From the NCBI RefSeq assembly GCF_029633965.1, contig NZ_CP091277.1, forward strand, positions 1,485,940-1,549,939: a stretch of DNA of 64,000 nt, given 5' to 3'. The notes beneath the pieces were generated by a model. It did no database searches. It was given only the letters and a program-made list of their open reading frames with translations, and had not been told where the DNA came from. This document shows, piece after piece, positions 17,139-24,167 of the stretch (positions within the stretch are counted from its first letter, which is position 1; each line of letters starts with the position of its first letter). The DNA comes from Methanogenium sp. S4BF (GTDB lineage Archaea > Halobacteriota > Methanomicrobia > Methanomicrobiales > Methanomicrobiaceae). The position numbers were made by a program, and so were the translations under genes.

Positions 17139-17436
17139 AGTATACATTTACAAAGACCCATTATAAACAGAAATACATTAATTATAAGACCAGCCCTCCA
17201 CCAATACTCACCAGAAAAATCCCGAGAAATTTTATCACAAACGGCAAAAAAAAGACAGTTCGCCCCCCACCCGGAAAACCACATTTTTGAATGCCGGTTC
17301 CCCATTTATTCATCATTCTGCGGACAGAAATGAAGGATTCAGAGATTTTCCTTCCTGTTAAAAAAATAATAATATCCGCACGCTGACATTTCCGTACAGT
17401 AAACCTAATTTCAATCAAAGACCACCATATGTTAGC
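17139..17436. promoter_or_regulatory. Divergent promoter region between fwd/hdr operon and moeA operon
   Basis: AT-rich non-coding DNA. Minus-strand TATA candidates are TTTATAAT (17168-17160) and CTTATAATTAATG (17189-17177); either would start the fwd/hdr transcript at about 17138-17155, giving a leader of 115-135 nt. For the plus strand, AAAAAAATAATAATAT (about 17359-17376) is the best TATA-like tract before the gene at 17437. No coding frame here is convincing. Confidence 0.4.
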
Positions 17437-17619
17437 ATGACAACAGATGAACTGACAAAAATATTCGAAGAGTTCGGAATTGAGAATGAAATCACCTGTC
17501 CACAGGCATTTGAGATCTCTGAGAAATACGGCGTATCAAAGACAGAGATTGCCCGCTACTGCAACAGCCGGGATCCCCGGATCAAAATCAGGGGCTGCCA
17601 GCTGGGCTGTTTCAAATGA
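17437..17619 (+). CDS. Small uncharacterised protein with C-terminal GCQLGCF motif
   Basis: This 60-residue protein has a helix-rich body, with PQAFEISEKYGVSKTEIARYCN resembling a degenerate helix-turn-helix, and ends in RGCQLGCFK with two closely spaced cysteines; a further Cys is at 20 and one at about 42. Its stop overlaps the moeA start (ATGA), so both are translated together. This suggests a role with molybdenum/tungsten cofactor, perhaps as a metal-sensing or cofactor-binding accessory. I know no established function. The frame is supported by the overlap and by the divergent promoter upstream. Confidence 0.65.
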   Translation: MTTDELTKIFEEFGIENEITCPQAFEISEKYGVSKTEIARYCNSRDPRIKIRGCQLGCFK

Positions 17620-18818
17620 GCATTTTTCTTGAACTGATACCGGTCGCCGAAGCAGAGAGGATTCTGCAGGGAATTGCTCCGCAGATGGAGGAAGAAAAGA
17701 TCCCCCTCACCGAGGCATTCGGGAGAGTCCTCTCCCGGCCCGTCACCGCAGCAGAAGATATTCCCGGTTTCACCCGCACAGTGGTGGACGGGTATGCCGT
17801 CCGTGCGGCAGATACCATCGGTGCAGGTGAGGCACTGCCTGCTATGCTTACCATCACCGGCCGTGTCGGAATGGGAGACGGAGATGCGGGCACAGTCGGA
17901 CCCGGTGAATGCAGGTATGTACCAACAGGTGCGGTCATACCGGATGGTGCCGATGCCGCTGTGATGATTGAATACGCTGAAGAGTCCGGAAACGATGTCC
18001 TCATCTACCGTGCGGTCGCACAGGGAGAGAACCTCACCCTCCGGGGGGACGATTTCCGGAGATCGGATCTGGTATTTCCGGCAGGCAGACGCCTGTCACC
18101 CCGCGACCTCGGTGTTCTGGGTTCGCTGGGCATCACCACGGTGCCGGTCCGCAGGCGGCCGGTACTCGGGATCATCAGCACCGGGAATGAACTCATCAGC
18201 CCTGACCGGACACCCGGACCCGGAGAGATCAGGGATGTAAACACCTATCTTTGCGACGGATACGCACGGGAACGGGGTGCCATCCCACGCATCTATGGCA
18301 TCATACCCGATGAACGCGAACCTCTCGAGGCGGCCATCAGGCTGGCAGTCAGCGAATGCGACCTGGTATGCATCTCGGGCGGCAGCTCCAAAGGGGAACG
18401 CGACATGTGTGCTGCCATTCTAGCAGACCTCGGCACAGTCCATGTTCACGGCATCGCACTTGCGCCGGGCAAGCCGACCATCATCGGCACCATTGATGGC
18501 ATCCCTGTACTGGGCCTTCCCGGCCACCCGGCGTCTGCCTATGTGGTCCTCGTAGCGCTTGGCGATGTACTCATCGCCGCGATGACGGAAGGCGAAGTCG
18601 CACGCATAACCGTGCCGGCCCGCTGTGCCGCCCCGGTACCGTCAGTACGGGGACGGGAGGACTATGTGCGTGTCAGGCTGGAGGGGAGGGACGCATACCC
18701 GCTCTTCGGGAAATCCGGCCTCACCAATACGCTTATCGAAAGCAGCGGACTGCTCCGCGTCCCTGACGGCAGGGAAGGATATGAGAAGGGAGCAGAGGTT
18801 GAGGTGATCCTGTGGTGA
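17616..18818 (+). CDS. moeA: Molybdopterin molybdenumtransferase MoeA
   Basis: This 400-residue MoeA inserts molybdate or tungstate into adenylylated molybdopterin. Features include TRTVVDGYAVRAADT (about 53-67), the domain III sequence ISTGNELISPDRTPGPGEIRDVNTYL, GGSSKGERDM (about 256), and LAPGKPTIIG...GLPGHPAS (about 288-310). Length is normal. It overlaps the small gene before it and nearly abuts a second moeA-type gene. It is divergent from the fwd operon, whose FwdB needs this cofactor. Confidence 0.94.
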   Translation: MSIFLELIPVAEAERILQGIAPQMEEEKIPLTEAFGRVLSRPVTAAEDIPGFTRTVVDGYAVRAADTIGAGEALPAMLTITGRVGMGDGDAGTVGPGECRYVPTGAVIPDGADAAVMIEYAEESGNDVLIYRAVAQGENLTLRGDDFRRSDLVFPAGRRLSPRDLGVLGSLGITTVPVRRRPVLGIISTGNELISPDRTPGPGEIRDVNTYLCDGYARERGAIPRIYGIIPDEREPLEAAIRLAVSECDLVCISGGSSKGERDMCAAILADLGTVHVHGIALAPGKPTIIGTIDGIPVLGLPGHPASAYVVLVALGDVLIAAMTEGEVARITVPARCAAPVPSVRGREDYVRVRLEGRDAYPLFGKSGLTNTLIESSGLLRVPDGREGYEKGAEVEVILW

Positions 18819-18820
18819 CC

Positions 18821-20683
18821 ATGGTACGACGATATCTCGAACTGGTTTCCCTGGAGGAGGCCCTCAAAACAACACTCTCATCATTCCCGTACATTCCCAT
18901 CGTGGAAGAGACCCCCCTCTCTGAGGCAGCGGGCCGGGTGACGGCGGCACCGGTATTTACCCGGCAGTCGGTTCCCCCGGTACACCTCTCCGCGATGGAC
19001 GGGATTGCCGTCCGGAGCGAAGACACCATCGGTGCCGCTGAACAGCGTCCGGTGACCCTGCAGCACTTCCGGCGGGTGAATACCGGCAATGTCGTTCCCT
19101 CAGAGTATGACGCCGTCATCATGATCGAGGACGTGGAGGAGGAGGACACAGGACAGTATATCATCCGCAGGGCCGCGGCCCCGTGGCAGCATATACGGCC
19201 GGTGGGAGAAGATATCGGCGAATCTGAGATGATTGTCCCCTCATCGCACCGTATCCGCCCTCATGAGATTGGCGCACTGGCAGCCTACGGCGTGACAACA
19301 GTCCCGGTCCGGACCGTCCGTGTCGGACTCATTGCCACCGGCAGTGAACTGGTGCCTCCCGGCACCCGCCCGGAAGCAGGCCAGGTTGTCGAGAGCAATA
19401 TGCAGATGGCGGCAGCATGCCTGCGTGACCTCGGCGCCACGCCCACCCATTACGGCATCGTGCCGGATGAGCCGGAACAGATCCGTGAGGCGGTCATCCG
19501 CGGCATCCGGGAGAATGATATGCTGATCATCTCCGCCGGATCCTCCAAAGGCACCCGCGATTACACGGCATCCATTATCGAAGATCTTGGCAGGGTGTTC
19601 ATCCATGGTGTTGCCATCAAACCGGCCCGCCCCGTGATCATCGGTGCCATTGACGGCAAACCCGTCATCGGCACACCCGGATACCCGCTTGCCGCATACA
19701 CCATCATCCGTGAATTCATCAGCCCGATGATGGGTGCATACGGCCTGCAGCCGCCGTCGCCTGAGACTGTCCCTGCCGTCCTCTCCACCCGGCTTGATTC
19801 GGCAGGGGGCACGGACGAATTTGTTCTGCTCTCCGTGGGCAGAGTCGGCGGCCGGTGGGTGGCTGTTCCCCAGTCACGGGGGGCCGGCGTACAGATGAGT
19901 GCAGTCCGTGCGAATGCCTACATGAAAATTCCCGCACGGAAAGAAGGAGTGATGAACGGCGAGGAGGTGCAGGCGACCCTGATGGTTCCGCAGTCTGCTG
20001 CTGCTGAATCCCTCCTCATCACCGGCAGCCATGACCCGTGCATTGACTACCTTGCTGATATGCTCCGGGAACATGCGGTAACCCTCCATCCCACCCATGC
20101 CGGCAGTATGGGAGGCGTTCTTTCGCTGAAACAGGACACCTGCCATGTGGCGCCGATGCACCTTCTTGCAGAGGACGGCACCTACAATATCCGGTACCTT
20201 GAAAAGTATATGCCGGAAACACCGCTCACCCTCATCTGCGGGGCAGAACGGGAGCAGGGCATCATCGCACCCGAACCGGTCACATTCGATGAACTCATCG
20301 GCAAACGGATCATCAACCGCCAGAAGGGTTCGGGGACCCGCATTCTCTTTGACCATCTCCTCAGACAGAGAGGGGTGGACCCGACAGAGATCACAGGATA
20401 CGGACGGGAGGCAACCACCCATCTTGCCGTAGCCCTTGCCGTCCGGTCAGGGGAGGCGGAAGCAGGCATCGGCGTATACAGTGCGGCAAAGGCCCTTGGC
20501 CTTGCGTTCACTCCCATCGGGACAGAACGCTATGAACTGGTGACACGGACAGCGACTCTGGAGGCCATGCCCGAAGTGCGTATGCTCTTCGATCAGGTGT
20601 CCTCAGATAGTTTCAAAGATACACTGCACCGCCTGGGCGGTTACCGAACAGAAGAAACAGGGATAATCAGAAGAATTCCCTGA
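18821..20683 (+). CDS. MoeA fused to a C-terminal periplasmic-binding-protein-like domain
   Basis: This 620-residue two-domain protein has MoeA at residues 1-400 (AMDGIAVRSEDT, IATGSELVPPGTRPEAGQ, GSSKGTRDY, KPARPVIIG...GTPGYPLAA). It is followed by a substrate-binding-like domain (about 405-615; LITGSHDPCIDYLADML, GSMGGVLSL, NRQKGSGTR, YGREATTHLAVA) of the type found in ModE/LysR-associated molybdate-responsive proteins. I prefer the ATG at 18821 over two in-frame GTGs at 18812 and 18815. It starts two bases after the first moeA stops. Paired MoeA-type proteins, one with this fusion, are common in archaea; one may serve tungsten and the other molybdenum, which is inference. Confidence 0.9.
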   Translation: MVRRYLELVSLEEALKTTLSSFPYIPIVEETPLSEAAGRVTAAPVFTRQSVPPVHLSAMDGIAVRSEDTIGAAEQRPVTLQHFRRVNTGNVVPSEYDAVIMIEDVEEEDTGQYIIRRAAAPWQHIRPVGEDIGESEMIVPSSHRIRPHEIGALAAYGVTTVPVRTVRVGLIATGSELVPPGTRPEAGQVVESNMQMAAACLRDLGATPTHYGIVPDEPEQIREAVIRGIRENDMLIISAGSSKGTRDYTASIIEDLGRVFIHGVAIKPARPVIIGAIDGKPVIGTPGYPLAAYTIIREFISPMMGAYGLQPPSPETVPAVLSTRLDSAGGTDEFVLLSVGRVGGRWVAVPQSRGAGVQMSAVRANAYMKIPARKEGVMNGEEVQATLMVPQSAAAESLLITGSHDPCIDYLADMLREHAVTLHPTHAGSMGGVLSLKQDTCHVAPMHLLAEDGTYNIRYLEKYMPETPLTLICGAEREQGIIAPEPVTFDELIGKRIINRQKGSGTRILFDHLLRQRGVDPTEITGYGREATTHLAVALAVRSGEAEAGIGVYSAAKALGLAFTPIGTERYELVTRTATLEAMPEVRMLFDQVSSDSFKDTLHRLGGYRTEETGIIRRIP

Positions 20684-20705
20684 ACATTTTAATTCTGCAA
20701 AAAAA

Positions 20706-21101
20706 TTATTCTGCGGGAAGAACCTTCTTCCACCAGATAACCTGTCCATCCTCAACCTTGAGCACTTTCAGGTATTTGATCATAATATCAGCAGGCACTG
20801 CAGTAACATCTGCACCAGTCGGTACAAAGAGCAGCATTGGTTCAAGCGCAACTCCTGCTGCACGTGCTTTATCACACTGCTGCTGGATCATTCCTGCCTT
20901 CTCTGCAGAAACAGCTGCTTCCATGCAGACATCCACCGGATAATATGCACTTTTTCCGAACCGTTTCCGTGAGACGACATATGCAAATGATGCTCCGCCG
21001 CACTCAGGTTCCCGGTCAATATTCCATCCCTCACCCGGTGAGAACATCTTCCTCAGGTCACGGGTAACATATGAATTCATTACATCTTTGGAATCGCCCA
21101 T
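20706..21101 (-). CDS. Conserved-looking protein of unknown function
   Basis: This 131-residue soluble protein has no membrane segment or signal. The N-terminal half includes TRDLRKMFSPGEGWNIDREPECGGASFAYVV-type sequence, followed by FGKSAYYPVDVCMEAAVS and a C-terminal strand-rich region ending WWKKVLPAE. A ribosome site (GGAGATT) precedes the ATG and a minus-strand TATA-like tract (TTTAAATTTAG, about 21149-21137) lies 40 bases upstream, both supporting a real monocistronic gene. It converges with the moeA operon. The layout hints at a nuclease-like alpha/beta fold, but I cannot name the family. Confidence 0.65.
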   Translation of the reverse strand: MGDSKDVMNSYVTRDLRKMFSPGEGWNIDREPECGGASFAYVVSRKRFGKSAYYPVDVCMEAAVSAEKAGMIQQQCDKARAAGVALEPMLLFVPTGADVTAVPADIMIKYLKVLKVEDGQVIWWKKVLPAE

Positions 21102-21358
21102 GTTCCAATCTCCTCTATAATATGAGATTTCATCTTACTAAATTTAAACCTATCTCATTTGTTGGACAGAAATTTTGCCGAAATAAAGGCCATATTCACA
21201 TATTTTATTGAATTTATCCAAAATATGACGAAATAAGCAGTATCTGCCATCCTGTCTGCACTTCCACGGCAGCCCCTGTTCCGGGCAAAAATAACTACGA
21301 AAAAGAAAGATTATAGTAAGAAGGTGCACCAAATATTTCATTCGTATCGAGAGGTTTA
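21102..21358. promoter_or_regulatory. Divergent promoter region upstream of ftr
   Basis: Non-coding AT-rich spacer. A TATA-like TTATAGTA (21311-21318) preceded by purine-rich AAGAAAGA is the best ftr promoter, placing the start near 21340. The minus-strand element at 21149-21137 serves the 131-residue gene. Confidence 0.35.
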
Positions 21359-22243
21359 ATGATGGAATTAAACGGCGTTTTTATCGAAGATGAGTATGCA
21401 GAGGCATTCCCCAACTGGGCGTGCCGTGTCATTATCACAGCAATCAACGAAAAATGGGCAGTGAATGCAGCAACAGAAGCAACCGGCTTTGCAACATCAG
21501 CAATCGGATGCCCCTGCGAAGCAGGTATCGAGCGCATTCTCACTCCGGAAGAGACACCGGACGGACGCCCCGGCGTTGCTATCATGCTCTTTGCCGGCGG
21601 CAAGAAGAAGCTGAAAGAGCAGGTTGTTGAGCGCCTTGCAGAGTGTGTCCTTACCTCACCCACCGCAGCAGTCTTTGACGGCATGCCTGAGGCAGAGGAA
21701 CGCATCGATGTCAAACTCCACTTCTTCGGCGACAAATTTGAGCACAAGGTGGAAGTCGGCGGACGCCAGTGCTGGGCAATCCCCATCATGAACGGCGAAT
21801 ACATCGGCGAGGAAGAGTTCGGTATCGTGAAGGGCATTGCAGGCGGCAACTTCTTTATCATGGGAGAGTCCGTTGAAGCCGCACTCGAGGCCGCAGAGAA
21901 GGCAGTTGACGCCATCAAGACCTGTGCAGGCTCAATCACCTCATTCCCGGTTGTCGCATCAGGTTCAAAGGTCGGCTCAAATGCCTACAAGTTCATGGTG
22001 GCTACCACCAATGAGAAGTACTGTCCAAGCATCCGCGATCAGGTGCCTGACACCAAGGTTCCCGAGGGCGTCACCTGCATCTATGAAATTGTGATCGACG
22101 GTGTCGATGAGGCAGCCATCAAAGCAGCCACCAAGGCAGGCATTGAGGCAGCAGTCACCGTGCCCGGCATCAAACGCATCACTTCCGGAAACTTTGGCGG
22201 CACCCTTGGCCCATACAAGTTCCCGCTCTCTGAAATTCTCTAA
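21359..22243 (+). CDS. ftr: Formylmethanofuran:tetrahydromethanopterin formyltransferase
   Basis: Ftr (294 residues) transfers the formyl group from formylmethanofuran to tetrahydromethanopterin, the second step of CO2 reduction. MELNGVFIEDEYAEAFPNW at the start and IGCPCEAGIERILTPEETPDGRPG are strongly conserved, and length is normal. Two consecutive ATGs (21359, 21362) follow GAGGT; the second gives the usual family N-terminus. It is transcribed alone, ending in a T7 tract, and is followed by the coenzyme B operon. Confidence 0.97.
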   Translation: MMELNGVFIEDEYAEAFPNWACRVIITAINEKWAVNAATEATGFATSAIGCPCEAGIERILTPEETPDGRPGVAIMLFAGGKKKLKEQVVERLAECVLTSPTAAVFDGMPEAEERIDVKLHFFGDKFEHKVEVGGRQCWAIPIMNGEYIGEEEFGIVKGIAGGNFFIMGESVEAALEAAEKAVDAIKTCAGSITSFPVVASGSKVGSNAYKFMVATTNEKYCPSIRDQVPDTKVPEGVTCIYEIVIDGVDEAAIKAATKAGIEAAVTVPGIKRITSGNFGGTLGPYKFPLSEIL

Positions 22244-22249
22244 AACCCC

Positions 22250-22256
22250 TTTTTTT
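22250..22256 (+). terminator. T-tract terminator after ftr
   Basis: Seven T residues begin seven bases after the ftr stop codon, with no hairpin. U-tracts of this kind end archaeal transcripts. A new TATA box follows at 22280. Confidence 0.4.
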
Positions 22257-22279
22257 ATTCTCCGTTCTACTACGCATTC

Positions 22280-22289
22280 CTTAAATACC
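22280..22289 (+). promoter_or_regulatory. TATA box of the Mmp11-like/aks operon
   Basis: CTTAAATACC preceded by CATTC lies 57 bases before the ATG at 22337. Initiation about 25 bases on (near 22311) would leave a short leader. No other strong promoter is seen until 31.9 kb, consistent with one long transcript. Confidence 0.45.
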
Positions 22290-22336
22290 TTTGTTGCCGA
22301 TAATTCTGTTAACGAAAATTTCGGTGACAAATAGTT

Positions 22337-23293
22337 ATGGAAGTATTCACACCTGACGAGATACAGAAACGGTTCGGGCGCCTTTTTTCCCAGCGCCTGC
22401 TGGTGATGGTGGATGAAGAGGCAGGACGGGCAGAGATCCTTGAAGAATGCCGGTGCCGCGGCTCCATTGAATGGGATGTAATGAACCGGAAACGTGCCGG
22501 CGGTGCTGTCACCGGCATCACGGTTGAAGGCACATCAATGACCATGCAGGCAAAAATTGGCCATTATCCTGCCCGTTTCGGCCCGGCTGACCAGGAACTG
22601 GGCGGTCAGGCACTCGAGGGTGTGGAGATACGCGGGGACGAGGTTGTCACGTCCTGGGCAGGCATCGCCGGCGCCGGTGTTGGTGTGGCGGCATGCCTCC
22701 CGCAGGCACCCGGGGTTATTCGGACGGAATATGATTCCGCAGATGACCTGAAGATAGGGGGTGCCCGAATCAACCGGTCCCGCATTGTCACCCCCCGATA
22801 TGAGAAGGTCACCATCGGCATCGATGATACGGATACCAAAGAGGAAGGGGCGACATGGGTGCTTGCAAGCCAGTGCGCCGAGGCATGCCCGATAGAAGGC
22901 GTACAATACCTGAATATGCGCCTCATCCAGCTGAACCCAAAGGTCCCGAACAAAACGACCAACTGTGTCGGTTCGGCCCTGAACTTTGCGGTGCGTCCGG
23001 ATAAAACACAGGAGCTGCTTGCCTATGTGCGGGACTTCATCCAGATGCACGCCGTCAGTAATGACACCGGTATCGCAGTCTACCGCGGCATCGGCCTTCC
23101 GGAGGAGTCACCCTACCAGACGAAAGTAAAGACCGAGGTCTTAAATCAGGAGGAATGCGAGGCAGAGGCGGCACGGCTTGGGATCACCTATATCGACACC
23201 TGTGCAGGAAAGGGGCGAATCGGGGCACTCGGCGCAGTGCTCTGGGCAAACAAAGGCATTGAAGCGGCCGGACTCTATGGCGAACATCTCTGA
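22337..23293 (+). CDS. Mmp11-like protein with central GIDDTDT domain (first tandem copy)
   Basis: This 318-residue protein has an N-terminal domain of about 150 residues and a C-terminal domain opening with TIGIDDTDTKEEGATW (about 155-170). That signature is shared by the agmatinylcytidine synthetase TiaS catalytic domain and the methanogen-specific family known as methanogenesis marker protein 11. Other features are KTTNCVGSALNF and SNDTGIAVYRG. The next gene is a paralogue with the same layout. It begins the operon that leads into aksA. The DDTD segment implies nucleotide-dependent kinase or synthetase chemistry, but the substrate is unknown. I am unsure which of the two copies is the orthologue of the named family. 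Confidence 0.72.
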   Translation: MEVFTPDEIQKRFGRLFSQRLLVMVDEEAGRAEILEECRCRGSIEWDVMNRKRAGGAVTGITVEGTSMTMQAKIGHYPARFGPADQELGGQALEGVEIRGDEVVTSWAGIAGAGVGVAACLPQAPGVIRTEYDSADDLKIGGARINRSRIVTPRYEKVTIGIDDTDTKEEGATWVLASQCAEACPIEGVQYLNMRLIQLNPKVPNKTTNCVGSALNFAVRPDKTQELLAYVRDFIQMHAVSNDTGIAVYRGIGLPEESPYQTKVKTEVLNQEECEAEAARLGITYIDTCAGKGRIGALGAVLWANKGIEAAGLYGEHL

Positions 23294-24167
23294 CCCCTAT
23301 TCCATCCGGTATCCGGAGATCTGCGCAGTCGCGGATAGTGACGGCACCACCGTTGAACTGATCGAAGAGTTTGCATGCGTCGGCGGGGCGATGTGGGCAG
23401 GCCACAATTACCGGAAGAGCCCTCTTGTGCAGTCGGTCCGCATGGTCGGCAACACCCAGCGCTTCCTGCTCTCTGCAGGAGAGACAAACCTCGCTCTGGA
23501 AGGCTCCTACTTCCCGGCCGGCATTGCCGGGGTGGATGTCACGGAAAATGAGATAGGCATCACCTACCGCGGCGTGGGCGGCGGCGGTGTGGGGGCCACG
23601 GTCTGCCGGGCAGCGGCGGCAGGCGTCATCCGCTCAACAAGCGACCCCTGCGGCGGCGGGCGTGAAGCGGGTGCCCAAATCTGGCTTCCCCGGCGTGAGC
23701 GCGTCATCATCGGCGTGGATGACACCGATACCCCTGAGGAGGGGGCCACCTGGACGCTTGCCCATAACATCGCTGAGGCGGTGCAGACACCGGAGACACG
23801 CTATATCTCCCATACCATTGTCCAGCTCTTTCCGGTGCCCTACCGGACCAAAAACTGCGTTGGTGTGGCATGTGAGTTCGCCACCACCGAACCCGAACAG
23901 CTGGTGACTGCATTTGAGGAGATGCTCCGGAAATATACCCTCTCGGATGAGACGGGCATGGCTGTATTCCGCGGCTTCTCCCCTGCACCCCTCACTGAAT
24001 ATGGGTGGAAGGTGAAACGCGGAGAGGTCACCCGGGATGACCTGAATGCGATTCGTGAGCATATCGAAATCCGCCTTGACGGGCGGGGCATCATCGGTGC
24101 TGCAGCGGCCATCCCGTTTGCAACCCGGTACAAAGAGGCGCTGTCCATATGCACTGGGGAGCCCTGA
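23277..24167 (+). CDS. Methanogenesis marker protein 11-like (second tandem copy)
   Basis: This 296-residue paralogue of the preceding gene has an N-terminal domain (SDPYSIRYPEI, HNYRKSPLVQSVR, GNTQRFLLSAGETN), a glycine-rich GVGGGGVGAT turn, then IIGVDDTDTPEEGATWTLAHN (about 142-162), KNCVGVACEF and SDETGMAVFRG. I start it at the ATG at 23277, inside the last 17 bases of the first copy; the frame extends upstream without family-like sequence. It overlaps the next gene by 19 bases, so the three are coupled. The family is confined to methanogens as I recall, with no proven reaction. Confidence 0.75.
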   Translation: MANISDPYSIRYPEICAVADSDGTTVELIEEFACVGGAMWAGHNYRKSPLVQSVRMVGNTQRFLLSAGETNLALEGSYFPAGIAGVDVTENEIGITYRGVGGGGVGATVCRAAAAGVIRSTSDPCGGGREAGAQIWLPRRERVIIGVDDTDTPEEGATWTLAHNIAEAVQTPETRYISHTIVQLFPVPYRTKNCVGVACEFATTEPEQLVTAFEEMLRKYTLSDETGMAVFRGFSPAPLTEYGWKVKRGEVTRDDLNAIREHIEIRLDGRGIIGAAAAIPFATRYKEALSICTGEP

